This document shows positions 44,146-55,962 of a stretch of DNA of 64,000 nt, piece by piece. Made by a program: the position numbers and the translations under genes. The notes beneath the pieces are model-generated. The model worked only from the letters and a program-made list of their open reading frames with translations, ran no database searches and was not told where the DNA came from. Source of the DNA: Chromatiaceae bacterium (GTDB taxonomy: Bacteria; Pseudomonadota; Gammaproteobacteria; Chromatiales; Chromatiaceae); NCBI GenBank assembly GCA_016714645.1, contig JADKCI010000004.1, positions 248,001 to 312,000 on the forward strand, given 5' to 3'. Positions within the stretch are counted from its first letter, which is position 1, and every line of letters starts with the position of its first letter.

Positions 44146-45339
44146 ATGAAAATTATCATAGCTCCCAATGCCCTCAAGGGCAGTTGCGACGCCAGTGCCG
44201 CTGCCCGGGCCATGGCCCGGGGCTTGCGGCGCGTGGCGCCCCAGGCCGAGTTGGTGGAGATTCCCGTCGCCGATGGCGGTGATGGCATCCTGGCCTTGGC
44301 GATCCAGGCCCTGGGCGCGGAGCGGATTCCCGTCCAGGTGACGGGTCCACGCCTTGCCCCCGTCGCGGCGGCCCTGGCCTGGTTGCCGCGACGGCGCCTG
44401 GCCCTGATAGAGATGGCTCTGGCCAGCGGCCTGGCCTTGCTGACGGAGGAAGAGCGTGATCCCTGTCTCGCCACCAGCCTGGGTACGGGGGAACTGATGC
44501 GCGCGGCCCTGGATTTGGGGGCCGAGACCCTGGTGGTGGGTATTGGCGGGAGTGCCACCAACGACGGCGGTATCGGCATGGCTAGCGCCCTGGGATGGCG
44601 CTTTCTTGACGGCGATGGCCAACCCCTGACTCCGAATGGCGCCGGCTTGACCGCCCTGGCCCGCATCGATGGGTCGGGCCTGGACCCGCGTCTTGCCCGA
44701 GTCCGCATCCTGGCGGCCTGCGACGTGAACAATCCCCTGACGGGTCCCCAGGGTGCATCCGCCATTTATGGTCCTCAGAAGGGAGCTACTCCCGCCCAGG
44801 TGATGGCGCTGGATGTCGGGCTTGCCCATCTGGCTGATCTGATCGAGGGCTGGGATCAGGCCTGGCCGGACCCGCGACGCGATCAGCCCGGTGCCGGCGC
44901 GGCCGGGGGCCTGGGCTTCGGCTTGCGGGCCTTTTGTGGCGCCCACTTGCGGCCCGGGGCGGAGCTGGTCCTGGACATCCTGGATTTTGATGCCAGGCTC
45001 GCTGGGGCGGACCTGGTGCTGACGGCGGAGGGTCGATTGGATGGCCAGACCCTGTCCGGCAAGGCCCCCGCCCAGGTCGCGGCCCGTGCCCGGCGGCAGG
45101 GCATTCCCTGTATCGCCCTGGCCGGTGCTCTGGAGGCGGACCTGGAACGCCTCGCCGAGGTGGGAATCCGCGCCGCGGTCAGCCTTTGCCCCGGCCCGCT
45201 CGCCCTGGCCGAGGCCATGGCCCGCGCCGAGGAACTGCTTGCGGATACGGCGGAGCAGGTGTTGCGCATCTTTCTGGCGGGGCGAGCAGCCGGACCAAGA
45301 GGCCGGCCTTTCCGCCACCGGTCCGAAAGGGCAGAATAG
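44146..45339 (+). CDS. Glycerate kinase (GarK/GlxK type)
   Basis: 397-residue glycerate 2-kinase. The N-terminus MKIIIAPNALKGSCDASAAA matches the family MKIVIAPDSFKGSLSA pattern. Other motifs are EIPVADGGDGILAL, TGELMRAALDLGAETLVVGI, GGSATNDGGIGMASALGWRF and TAEGRLDGQTLSGKAP. It phosphorylates glycerate to 2- or 3-phosphoglycerate, a step of glycolate/photorespiratory salvage useful in an autotroph with RuBisCO oxygenase activity (inference). ATG 44146 is chosen; the upstream ORF extension is not conserved. Confidence 0.93.
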   Translation: MKIIIAPNALKGSCDASAAARAMARGLRRVAPQAELVEIPVADGGDGILALAIQALGAERIPVQVTGPRLAPVAAALAWLPRRRLALIEMALASGLALLTEEERDPCLATSLGTGELMRAALDLGAETLVVGIGGSATNDGGIGMASALGWRFLDGDGQPLTPNGAGLTALARIDGSGLDPRLARVRILAACDVNNPLTGPQGASAIYGPQKGATPAQVMALDVGLAHLADLIEGWDQAWPDPRRDQPGAGAAGGLGFGLRAFCGAHLRPGAELVLDILDFDARLAGADLVLTAEGRLDGQTLSGKAPAQVAARARRQGIPCIALAGALEADLERLAEVGIRAAVSLCPGPLALAEAMARAEELLADTAEQVLRIFLAGRAAGPRGRPFRHRSERAE

Positions 45340-45371
45340 TCCCCCATTCCCCTCAGCCCCGGCCTCATGCC

Positions 45372-45746
45372 ATGAAGTCTCGCCATCTCCTGCCTCTTGC
45401 CGTCCTGATGCCCCTCCTTCTCGCCCCCAGCCTCGGGATCGGCGCCAAGGCTACCAAGCTGCCGCCGATCTGGGGCTATGGCGTCAAGTCCTGCACGACC
45501 TTTCTCGCGGCGGCGGACGGCCGCGCGGCGGGGGACGCCCTCCAGGACCTGGAATTCCAGCGTTACGAGGATTGGCTCACCGGCTTCATTACCGGGCTCA
45601 ACCTCTCCATGGGCAAGGATGTGCTGGTGGGGGCGGATATCAACGGCGCCCTGAAGCGTATTCATGCCTATTGCCAGGGGCATGGCAAGGAGGATGTCTT
45701 CACCGCCACCATGGACCTGGTCCGCATGCTGGGCCGCCTGAAATGA
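45372..45746 (+). CDS. Secreted conserved hypothetical protein, two cysteines
   Basis: 124 residues. A signal peptide (LPLAVLMPLLLAPSLGIGA) is followed by a small domain with KSCTTFLAAADGR and IHAYCQGHGKEDVFTATM, two cysteines able to form a disulfide. The pattern GYGVKSCTTF, WLTGFITGLN and ALKRIHAYC is reminiscent of short periplasmic chaperone-like proteins, but no named family is recognised. It starts 32 bp after the glycerate kinase gene and ends 16 bp before recQ. Co-transcription is possible. Confidence 0.75.
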   Translation: MKSRHLLPLAVLMPLLLAPSLGIGAKATKLPPIWGYGVKSCTTFLAAADGRAAGDALQDLEFQRYEDWLTGFITGLNLSMGKDVLVGADINGALKRIHAYCQGHGKEDVFTATMDLVRMLGRLK

Positions 45747-45762
45747 GGCCTGGGCCCCGGCG

Positions 45763-47658
<1,896 letters not shown>

Positions 47659-47872
47659 CGCGGGGGATTGGGTCACGCGGACTGGGCCAGCCAGAGGTTT
47701 CGTTAACGGTGCTCAGCCATCTCTTTGGGGTCGGTGATATCGATGAATCGCGAAGGCAAGCACCAGCCGGAGGCCAGGTGGTCGCCCTGGACATGACAAG
47801 CGGCCCTTGTGCCAGGAACCCCGGGAGGCGCCTGGCGCCTATCGGGCACCTCCGGTCGGCGGCAACCGGGAT

Positions 47873-50485
47873 TCAATCACCGTCTTTGCCCTCCATTTCC
47901 CTGCCGAGATCCAAGGGGCGGAAGGCGGCGAGAAAGGCGGTCATCTCCTTGGCGGGGACAGGGCGGCAGATCCAGTAGCCCTGGATGGCATCGCACCCTA
48001 GATCGCGCAGGCATTCGGCCTGGCCCCGGGTTTCCACGCCCTCGGCGATGAGCTTGAGGCCGAGGCTATGGCCCAGGGCGATGATGGCCTTGGCAATGGC
48101 CACGCTGTTGCGGTCGGTAGTCAGCCTGCGCACGAAGGAGATATCGATCTTCAACTCGCTGACATTGAGTTGCTGCAGGTAGGCCAGGGAGGAATAGCCG
48201 GTGCCGAAGTCATCGATGGACACGCCCACGCCGAGGGCATTGAGTTCGGCTAGGACCTGCATGGACTGGTCCCTGTCACCCATAATGACGCTCTCGGTGA
48301 TCTCGAGGACCAGCTGGCGGGGCGTGACCCCCGTTTCTTCCAGAATCCCGGCGATGGTCTTGGTTAGGTCGCCGCGGTTCAACTGCATCATGGAAACATT
48401 GACCGCGATCGGTCCATGGGGCAGACCCGTCTCCGACCATTGTCGGATTTGGCGACAGGCGGTGCGCAGGGCCCAATCCCCCAAGCGGGCGATCAGGCCG
48501 CTTTCCTCGGCGAGGGGAACGAATTCGGCGGGAGAGATCCAGCCGCGCTTTGAATGGTGCCAACGCGCCAGGGCCTCAAGGCCGAGGATGCCGCCCTGGC
48601 GCAGGTCCACCTGCGGCTGGAAGTGCAGGCACAGGCCCCCATGGTCAATGGCATGGCGCAGATCGGCCTCCAGGTTGAGGCGGTTCCTGGCACCTTGGGT
48701 CATCTCCGGGGAGGAGAAGCGCAACAGGCCCCGGCCCTGGGCCTTGGCCAGATGGAGGGCGGCGTCGGCGCTGCTCCTCAGGGAGGCGGCATCCCGACCA
48801 TTGGCGGGATAGAGGGCCACGCCGATGCTAGCCCCGATGAAGAGGTTGTTGCCATCCACCGGAATGGGGTGGTTGATGGCCTCAAGTATGCGCTGGGCCA
48901 GCTGGACGATGCCGGGGAGGCTGGCGTCCTGTTGCAGGATAATATTGAACTCGTCGCCGCCAATGCGGGCGACGGTGTCCATGTCCGGGAGCAGGGCGCG
49001 CAGCCGGTTGCCGACCTCCAGCAGGACGCGATCGCCAGCGTCATGGCCCAGGCTCTCGTTAATGGTCTTGAATTGGTCGAGGTCCAGTAAGAGGAGGCCA
49101 AATTCCTTCTGGGCATGCTCGTTCTGCTGGATGGCGAGATTTAATAACTCGATGAAGAGGGTGCGATTGGGAAAGCCCGTCAGGGGATCGCGGTGGAGGA
49201 AGTAGTCCAGATCCTGTTCGGCGCGGCGCCGATCGGTGATGTCGCGGTTGGACCCCCGCCGCCCCAGAAAACGCCCCTCGGCGTCGAATACGGGCTTGCA
49301 AACATGTTCAAGCCAGCGTTCGTTACCGCTACGATCCAGGATCCGGACCAGTCGCGACTCGGGTTCCGGCCTCGACAGGTTGGCGAGGTGGGCGTGCCAG
49401 TCTTCGAGGTCCTGGGGGTGGACCAGCTTTTCCATGAGGTCCGGATCGGCGAAAAAGTCCGCCGGGGGATGGCCGGAGACGGCCTGGCAGGCGGGTGAGA
49501 CATAGAGGTAGCCCCCGTTGGGGGCCCGCCAGTACTCCCAGTTGGGGGAGTAGTCAGCGAGGATGCGGTAGCGCTGCTCGCTCTGCTGAAGCAGGGCCGT
49601 GCGTTGGGTCACCCGTTCCTCGAGCCGGTTGCGCAAGTTCGCGAGTTCCAGGTGGGTGCGCACTCGGGCGCGCACCTCGTCGATGTTGTAGGGTTTGGTG
49701 ATGTAGTCGGCGGCACCGATAGCGAAGCCCTTGACCTTGTCCTGGGTGGCATCGACCTGGGTAACGAAGATGATCGGAATGCGCTGGCCATAGGACAAGG
49801 CCTTGATGCGTTGGCAGACCTCGTAACCGTCCATGCCCGGCATGAGGATGTCGAGCAGAACCAGGTCCGGCGGGGTGGGGCCAGTGACGATTTCCAGGGC
49901 CTTGGTGCCTAAGGTGGCGACCAGAATGCGATGCTCTTCCTTGAGGGCCTCGATCAGGCCGTGGATATTGTCCGGGATGTCGTCCACCACCAGCAGGTGC
50001 GCCGGGCGGTCGGCAACCAAGGAGGCGTGGGCCAGGGTGATGGCCTGTTCCCCGCCATCCTTCGGCTGCCAACCGTAGGCAGGGCCACGCCGCCGGTTGC
50101 GTAATTCCACTTGGGTGCGCACGCGTTGGCGTAACAGATCGGGATTTACCGGCTTGGTGACATAGTCGGCGACCCCGAGCTGGAGTCCCCGCACCTCGTC
50201 CTCCGTCTCGGCCAGGGAGGTGACGAAGATGACCGGGATCTCGGTGGTGAGGGGGTTGGCCTTGAGGTGGGCCAGTACCGAATAGCCATCCATGCCGGGC
50301 ATCTTGACGTCCAGCAGAATCAGCTCGGGTTGGGGCTCGCGTTGGGCCAGGTCAAGCGCCTTCTCGCCGCTGGTGGCGGCGGCAATGGCATAGTCATCGC
50401 GCAGTATCTGCATCATGACATGCAAATTTTGATGCATGTCATCGACGATCAGAATGCTCGGACGCTGATTTGGCTGAAGGGTCAT
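47873..50485 (-). CDS. Response regulator with two REC, PAS, GGDEF and EAL domains
   Basis: 870 residues. Two receiver domains (ILIVDDMHQNLHVMMQILRD with LLDVKMPGMDGYS; LLVVDDIPDNIHGLIEALKE with LLDILMPGMDGYE) are followed by a PAS domain (ILADYSPNWEYWRAPNGGYL), a GGDEF domain with intact ARIGGDEFNIIL, and an EAL domain with LGLEALARWHH. It could make and break cyclic-di-GMP. The gene starts 8 bp after the hybrid kinase gene on the same strand, so kinase and regulator are co-transcribed and probably form one phosphorelay. Confidence 0.95.
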   Translation of the reverse strand: MTLQPNQRPSILIVDDMHQNLHVMMQILRDDYAIAAATSGEKALDLAQREPQPELILLDVKMPGMDGYSVLAHLKANPLTTEIPVIFVTSLAETEDEVRGLQLGVADYVTKPVNPDLLRQRVRTQVELRNRRRGPAYGWQPKDGGEQAITLAHASLVADRPAHLLVVDDIPDNIHGLIEALKEEHRILVATLGTKALEIVTGPTPPDLVLLDILMPGMDGYEVCQRIKALSYGQRIPIIFVTQVDATQDKVKGFAIGAADYITKPYNIDEVRARVRTHLELANLRNRLEERVTQRTALLQQSEQRYRILADYSPNWEYWRAPNGGYLYVSPACQAVSGHPPADFFADPDLMEKLVHPQDLEDWHAHLANLSRPEPESRLVRILDRSGNERWLEHVCKPVFDAEGRFLGRRGSNRDITDRRRAEQDLDYFLHRDPLTGFPNRTLFIELLNLAIQQNEHAQKEFGLLLLDLDQFKTINESLGHDAGDRVLLEVGNRLRALLPDMDTVARIGGDEFNIILQQDASLPGIVQLAQRILEAINHPIPVDGNNLFIGASIGVALYPANGRDAASLRSSADAALHLAKAQGRGLLRFSSPEMTQGARNRLNLEADLRHAIDHGGLCLHFQPQVDLRQGGILGLEALARWHHSKRGWISPAEFVPLAEESGLIARLGDWALRTACRQIRQWSETGLPHGPIAVNVSMMQLNRGDLTKTIAGILEETGVTPRQLVLEITESVIMGDRDQSMQVLAELNALGVGVSIDDFGTGYSSLAYLQQLNVSELKIDISFVRRLTTDRNSVAIAKAIIALGHSLGLKLIAEGVETRGQAECLRDLGCDAIQGYWICRPVPAKEMTAFLAAFRPLDLGREMEGKDGD

Positions 50486-50493
50486 GATGTTCT

Positions 50494-53400
50494 CTAGGAT
50501 GCGGACTCCAGCCGCTGTTGCAAGCCTGCTAGCGATTGCCTGGCGGCGTCAATCTCGAACAGGTCCACCCGCGCGCCGAGCTCGGCGATCTCCGCCGCCA
50601 GGGGCGTGCCCACGACCCCAGCGGTCATTCGCTCCAGCAGAGGTTCCGCTTCACCCAGGTCAAACGCCAGGGCCTGGTCCAGGCGCCCCAGGAGTTCCCG
50701 GACCTGCCGGGGTTCCAGGAGGGTGGCCTTGCCGGGGGGTCTCGCCACGGCGGCCAGGCGATCGATATCCGCCATGACCTCCCCCAACCGATCCCGCAGT
50801 GCCTCCAGAGCGGCGGTGTCCGGCATCTGGTCCTGCTTGAATTGGTTATCGATGGTGGCGATCTGGTTGAAAAGCGCCAGGGCGCCCAGGTTACCCGCCA
50901 CGCCCTTGAGGGCATGGCAATAGGCCCGAGCCTCGGCTATGCCTTGATCGGTCAAACGTTGCTCTAACTCCTGGACCGCATCGGGGTAGTGCTGGCGGAA
51001 GCGGAACAACTGTCGGCGATAGGCATCGATCTTGCCGCCAATACGGTGGATACCGGCCCGGGTGTCGAGGCTCGCTAGGCTGGCCAGCAGATCCACCTCG
51101 TCGGGTTCATCCGTTATCGGGTCGGAGGTGGGCGGGTCGGAGGCTGGCAGGGTAGGGGAGGCTCCGGCACTGGCCCGGTGCGCGGGCAGCCGCACCCAGT
51201 GGTGCAGCGTTGCCATCAGCAGGTCGGGGTCCACCGGCTTGGTGACATGGTCGTTCATGCCAGCGGCCTTGCTCTTATCCGCGTCTCCGGCCATGGCCAG
51301 GGCGGTCATGGCGATGATCGGGAGGTGGGCGAAGTGCTCGCCGCCGGGCTGCTCCGCTAGCGAGCGGATGCGGCGCGTCGCCTCCAGGCCGTCCATCACC
51401 GGCATTTGGATGTCCATGAGCACGGCATCATAGTCCTCCGTCCGTACCTTATCCAGGGCATCCAGGCCGTTGACGGCCTCCGCCACGGTCATGCCTTCGC
51501 TGGTCAGGAGTTCAGTGGCGAATTCACGGTTGATGTCGTTGTCCTCCACCAGGAGGATGCGGGCCCCGGCCATCGTACTCGGGGAGGGGCGTTTGGCCGG
51601 GGTCGGGACCGGGGTCGGTCTGTGTTGGCGGCCGAGCAGGCGCCCGCGGCCCAGGACCGAGATCAGGGTATCCAGCAGCAGGGAGGGCGTGACGGGCTTG
51701 ATCAGGAAACCCTCGACCCCTGCCTGCTCCGCCAGACGGATGACATCCTCGCGGCCATGGGCCGTCACCATCACCACCTTGGGCTTGGGTCGGATAGTCG
51801 GATCACCCTGGATGCGCTGGGTGGCCTCGTCGCCATTCATGCCAGGCATGCGCCAATCCATGAGCACCAGGTCGAAGGGGGGCGAGGCGGTCCCGAGGAT
51901 GTTCATGGCCTCCGCCCCACTGGCCGCGGTGGCGATGCTGACATGGAGGCGCTTGAGCATCGCGGTCAGGATTCTCCGCGAGACCTGGTTGTCGTCGACC
52001 ACCAGTACCCGCGCGCTCGCGAGCAGCCGGCCCGCCTCCGCCACCAGGTCCCGGCGCTGGGATTGGGCCTGGGGGGCGATCCGCAGGGGAAGAGTCAGGC
52101 AGAAGGTGCTGCCCTGGCCGGGCTGGGACTTCTCGATCCAGATCTGGCCATCCATTAGGTCCACCAGGCTGCGCGTGATGGCCAGACCCAGGCCGGTGCC
52201 GCCAAAGCGGCGGGTGGTGGACTGGTCTGCCTGACTGAATTTCTGGAAGAGGCGGTATTGGACGCTTGGGGACATGCCGATGCCGGTATCGCGCACGCAG
52301 ATTTGCATCAGCAGTTGGGTTTCGTCCCGGGTGAGACAGCGAAAGGCCAGCTCGATCTCGCCTACCTCGGTGAATTTGAGGGCGTTACCACAGAGGTTCA
52401 GTAGGATCTGGCCGATGCGCAAGGGGTCCCCCACCAGCACGGGGGGGAGGGCGGTGTCATGGCGCACCAGGAACCTGATGCCCTTGAGTTCCGCCTGGGG
52501 GCCTATGGTGTCGGTAAGGTGCTCGCTGAGGGTGTCGAGGCTGAACTCGACCGCCTCGATTTCCATCTTGCCGGCCTCCATCTTGGAGAAATCCAGGATG
52601 TCGTTGAGGATGCCCAGGAGCGAGTGGGCCGCGCCTTGAGCCTTGCCGAGCTGGGTGCGCACGGCCGGCGGCAAATCGGCCTTGAGGGCCAGATACAGGA
52701 TGCCGAGGATGGCGTTCATCGGCGTCCTGATCTCGTGGCTCATGTTGGCCAGGAAGTCCGACTTCATGCGGGTAGCCTCCTCGGCCAGGTCTCGCCCCCG
52801 CCGCATCTCCTCGACAGCGGCGCGTTCGGCGCTGATGTCGTCGATGATCCAGACCGTGCCCTTCACCGGATCCTGGCTATCGACGGCCTTGCCCGTGAGG
52901 CGCGCCCAGAAGCGGCTGCCGTCGCGGCGCAGCAACAGCTGTTCCCGGCTGTAGACCTCGCCACGCCAGATAGCCGCGTAGTCCGGGTCGCTCGTGGCGA
53001 TATTGGCCTCCTCGTCGGGGTACCAGATGGTGATCGGCTTGCCTCCCATCTGCCCGGGCAGCCAGCCGAACATTTCATGCAGCCTGTGGTTGCAGCGTTG
53101 GAGGATGCCGTCCTTGATCAGGGCGATGCCCGAGGTGGCGGTCTCCAGGATGGCCTCTTGCTCGACATTGGCGGCGCGCAGGGCCAGTTCGAGCTGCTTG
53201 CGCGCCGTGAGGTCGGTGTGGGTACCCACCGCCCGGACGGGATTGCCGTCCGCATCGCGGGTGACGACCTTGCCACGGCTCAGGATCCACTTGTAGCCGC
53301 CGTCCCGGGTGCGCAGCCGGAATTCCAGTTCAAAGTGACCGGGATCCGCGAGGAGGCGTTGAGCCTGCTCCAGGGTAGTATCGCGGTCGTCCGGGTGGAG

Positions 53401-54075
53401 CAAGCCGAACCAAAGGGCGATTGCGGTGGGCGGGAAATCGTCCGGCTGGAAGCCGAGCATGGTGAAGTAGGGGGGGCTGCAGTAGCCTTCGTTGGTGGGG
53501 ATAGTCCAGTCCCAGAGGCCGTCCGTGGAGGCATCCATGGCCAGCGTCAGGCGCTCCTCGTTGTGCCGCAGTTGTTCCTGGAGGCGGCGGTCCTCGGTCA
53601 AATCGACGAGGGTGACCAGTAAGCCATCCTCGCGCAGGCGGCCGCAGATGAGCAGGACGCGCTCCTGGCCATTGCAGGTAACGCGGTATTCGTGTGCCGT
53701 GACCACGCCCTGGGGCCTTTCCGCCTTGGCGATGGCCGCGCTCCAGGTCTCCTGGAATCCGCGCCGATACGCGGGGTCTGGAAAGGCCTGGTGCCACCAG
53801 TCCTCCGTATTGAGCAGGTTTCCGCGGGTAAGACCAAAGAGATCCAGGAAACGCTCGTTGACGATCTCGATCCGGTCCCCGCGCAAAAAGGTGAGTGCCA
53901 CCGGGGCGGCATCGAAGAGGTCACGGAAACGCCGGTCACCCTCGGCCGCGAATGCTTGCCTCAAGCCTCGGGTCTGGGCTTGGATGCCTCGGCGCAACTG
54001 GATATTCCAGGCGGCCAAACCCAGTACCACCAGGCACAGGGTTATCAGGACATAGTCGGTTGGGGGTAAGTTCAT
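50494..54075 (-). CDS. Hybrid sensor histidine kinase (PAS x3, HisKA, HATPase, REC x2, Hpt)
   Basis: 1193 residues. One N-terminal membrane helix (YVLITLCLVVLGLAAWNIQL) is followed by three PAS-like domains. The phosphoacceptor His is in FLANMSHEIRTPMNAILG; HATPase N-box is GNALKFTEVGEIELAF with G-boxes RRFGGTGLGLAITRSL. Two receivers follow (VLVVDDNQVSRRILTAMLKR, LLVEDNDINREFATELLTSE, each with the phosphoryl Asp) and a C-terminal Hpt with YCHALKGVAGNLGALALF. Signal unknown, probably redox or light through PAS domains (inference). It is 8 bp upstream of the GGDEF/EAL regulator. Confidence 0.95.
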   Translation of the reverse strand: MNLPPTDYVLITLCLVVLGLAAWNIQLRRGIQAQTRGLRQAFAAEGDRRFRDLFDAAPVALTFLRGDRIEIVNERFLDLFGLTRGNLLNTEDWWHQAFPDPAYRRGFQETWSAAIAKAERPQGVVTAHEYRVTCNGQERVLLICGRLREDGLLVTLVDLTEDRRLQEQLRHNEERLTLAMDASTDGLWDWTIPTNEGYCSPPYFTMLGFQPDDFPPTAIALWFGLLHPDDRDTTLEQAQRLLADPGHFELEFRLRTRDGGYKWILSRGKVVTRDADGNPVRAVGTHTDLTARKQLELALRAANVEQEAILETATSGIALIKDGILQRCNHRLHEMFGWLPGQMGGKPITIWYPDEEANIATSDPDYAAIWRGEVYSREQLLLRRDGSRFWARLTGKAVDSQDPVKGTVWIIDDISAERAAVEEMRRGRDLAEEATRMKSDFLANMSHEIRTPMNAILGILYLALKADLPPAVRTQLGKAQGAAHSLLGILNDILDFSKMEAGKMEIEAVEFSLDTLSEHLTDTIGPQAELKGIRFLVRHDTALPPVLVGDPLRIGQILLNLCGNALKFTEVGEIELAFRCLTRDETQLLMQICVRDTGIGMSPSVQYRLFQKFSQADQSTTRRFGGTGLGLAITRSLVDLMDGQIWIEKSQPGQGSTFCLTLPLRIAPQAQSQRRDLVAEAGRLLASARVLVVDDNQVSRRILTAMLKRLHVSIATAASGAEAMNILGTASPPFDLVLMDWRMPGMNGDEATQRIQGDPTIRPKPKVVMVTAHGREDVIRLAEQAGVEGFLIKPVTPSLLLDTLISVLGRGRLLGRQHRPTPVPTPAKRPSPSTMAGARILLVEDNDINREFATELLTSEGMTVAEAVNGLDALDKVRTEDYDAVLMDIQMPVMDGLEATRRIRSLAEQPGGEHFAHLPIIAMTALAMAGDADKSKAAGMNDHVTKPVDPDLLMATLHHWVRLPAHRASAGASPTLPASDPPTSDPITDEPDEVDLLASLASLDTRAGIHRIGGKIDAYRRQLFRFRQHYPDAVQELEQRLTDQGIAEARAYCHALKGVAGNLGALALFNQIATIDNQFKQDQMPDTAALEALRDRLGEVMADIDRLAAVARPPGKATLLEPRQVRELLGRLDQALAFDLGEAEPLLERMTAGVVGTPLAAEIAELGARVDLFEIDAARQSLAGLQQRLESAS

Positions 54076-54258
54076 TCGGCATTCCCGAGTCCGTGAGTGC
54101 CATGATGATAGGCGAGGTCGCCACGGATGCCCAGAACAAGCGGCGGGTCGGGCGGGGCTGGCCGGGACAAGATCCCGGGGGCCACCTCGATTTGCCGATG
54201 AGTTCGGGTATTCTCGCTATACGACTTGTCCCATACCGCAAATTATCATTTGTTATTT

Positions 54259-54271
54259 TACTTATGAAGTA
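54259..54271. promoter_or_regulatory. T-N11-A LysR-type operator candidate upstream of cbbM
   Basis: TACTTATGAAGTA is a perfect dyad TACTT-ATG-AAGTA of the T-N11-A form bound by CbbR-type regulators. It sits in an AT-rich island 117 bp before the cbbM start. No cbbR gene is close by; the regulator would act in trans. Confidence 0.4.
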
Positions 54272-54387
54272 TCCTCCGCTAAGGTACTGCCCGAGTACCC
54301 GAGCGCTGGTTTTTGACCGGGGACCGGGAGGGGGGGACCGCCCCTGGGGTGGCCCGTAGAATATCTAAAATAGAATGGGTAAAAAAC

Positions 54388-55773
54388 ATGGCACTCGACC
54401 AGTCCGCGCGCTACTCCGACCTCAGCCTGAAAGAAGCCGACCTGATCGCGGGTGGCAAGCACATCCTCGTTGCTTACAAGATGAAGCCCAAGGCCGGTCA
54501 CGGCTACCTGGAGGCCGCCGCCCACTTCGCCGCCGAGTCCTCCACCGGCACCAATGTTGAAGTCTCCACCACCGATGACTTCACCAAGGGCGTCGATGCC
54601 TTGGTCTACTACATCGACGAAGCGACCGAGGATATGCGCATTGCCTATCCCCTGGACCTGTTCGATCGCAATATGACCGATGGTCGCATGATGATCGTGT
54701 CCTTCCTGACCCTGGTCATCGGCAACAACCAGGGCATGGGGGACATCGAGTACGGCAAGATCCATGACTTCTACATGCCCGAGCGTGCCATCCAGTTGTT
54801 CGATGGCCCGGCCAAGGACATCTCCGACATGTGGCGCATCCTCGGCCGCCCCATAAAGGACGGTGGCTACATCGCCGGCACCATTATCAAGCCCAAGCTG
54901 GGTCTGCGCCCCGAACCCTTCGCTGCCGCCGCCTACCAGTTCTGGCTGGGCGGGGACTTCATCAAGAACGACGAGCCCCAGGGCAATCAGGTTTTCTGTC
55001 CCGCCAAGAAGGTTTACCCCCTGGTCTATGACGCCATGAAACGCGCCCAGGATGAGACCGGCGAGGCCAAGCTCTTCTCCGCCAACATCACCGCCGATGA
55101 CCACTATGAGATGTGCGCCCGCGCGGACTTCATCCTGGAGACCTTCGGGCCCGACGCGGACAAGGTCGCCTTCCTGGTGGATGGTTTCGTCGGCGGCCCT
55201 GGCATGATCACCACCGCCCGCCGTCAGTATCCCGGCCAGTACCTGCACTACCATCGCGCCGGTCACGGCATGATCACCTCGCCGTCCGCCAAGCGTGGCT
55301 ACACCGCTTTCGTGCTGGCCAAGATCTCCCGTCTCCAGGGTGCTTCCGGTATCCACGTGGGCACCATGGGCTACGGCAAGATGGAAGGCGAGAACAGCGA
55401 CAAGAACATCGCCTACATGATCGAGCGCGACGAGGCCCAGGGCCCGGTGTACTTCCAGAAGTGGTATGGCATGAAGCCCACCACACCCATCATCTCCGGT
55501 GGCATGAACGCCCTGCGTCTGCCCGGCTTCTTCGAGAATCTGGGTCACGGCAACGTCATCAACACCTCCGGTGGCGGCGCCTACGGCCACATCGACTCCC
55601 CGGCGGCCGGCGCCATCTCGTTGCGCCAGTCCTACGAGTGCTGGAAGGCTGGTGCCGATCCGATCGAGTTCGCCAAGAGCCACAAGGAATTCGCGCGTGC
55701 CTTCGAGTCCTTCCCTCACGATGCCGACAAGCTCTACCCGGGTTGGCGCGAGAAGCTGGGCGTACACAAATAG
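54388..55773 (+). CDS. cbbM: Form II ribulose-bisphosphate carboxylase/oxygenase (CbbM)
   Basis: 461-residue form II RuBisCO, the CO2-fixing enzyme of the Calvin cycle, working as a dimer or multimer of large subunits only. Catalytic lysines are K168 in GTIIKPKLGL and the carbamylated K193 in GGDFIKNDEPQ. Loop 6 is HVGTMGYGKMEGE. No small subunit gene follows. The 312-bp upstream gap contains an AT-rich operator-like stretch. ATG 54388 gives the MALDQSARYSDLSL start shared with form II enzymes. Confidence 0.98.
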   Translation: MALDQSARYSDLSLKEADLIAGGKHILVAYKMKPKAGHGYLEAAAHFAAESSTGTNVEVSTTDDFTKGVDALVYYIDEATEDMRIAYPLDLFDRNMTDGRMMIVSFLTLVIGNNQGMGDIEYGKIHDFYMPERAIQLFDGPAKDISDMWRILGRPIKDGGYIAGTIIKPKLGLRPEPFAAAAYQFWLGGDFIKNDEPQGNQVFCPAKKVYPLVYDAMKRAQDETGEAKLFSANITADDHYEMCARADFILETFGPDADKVAFLVDGFVGGPGMITTARRQYPGQYLHYHRAGHGMITSPSAKRGYTAFVLAKISRLQGASGIHVGTMGYGKMEGENSDKNIAYMIERDEAQGPVYFQKWYGMKPTTPIISGGMNALRLPGFFENLGHGNVINTSGGGAYGHIDSPAAGAISLRQSYECWKAGADPIEFAKSHKEFARAFESFPHDADKLYPGWREKLGVHK

Positions 55774-55962
55774 GCGGCTGGCCCGAGATTAGGGCGCTGG
55801 TGGTGGGGTAGGGATACCCCGCCTGTCTGGGGGCGCTCCCGCGTCCGTGGTCTATGAATCAGGGAAGACGGGGAGGACTCTCGCGCAAGGCCCCGCGGTC
55901 TGGCCCTGTGTCGGAGTGAAAACGATAAGTCGGGTAACGACAAGCCGCCGGACTCCTTCTGT

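Noticed and set aside
47659..47872. Palindromic GGGAGGCGCC-type sequences after recQ
   Set aside because: Short GC-rich inverted repeats without T-run or conserved pattern; not enough for a terminator or operator call.
54262..55767. 501-residue minus-strand reading frame opposite cbbM
   Set aside because: Shadow of RuBisCO codons; no domain and no ribosome site.
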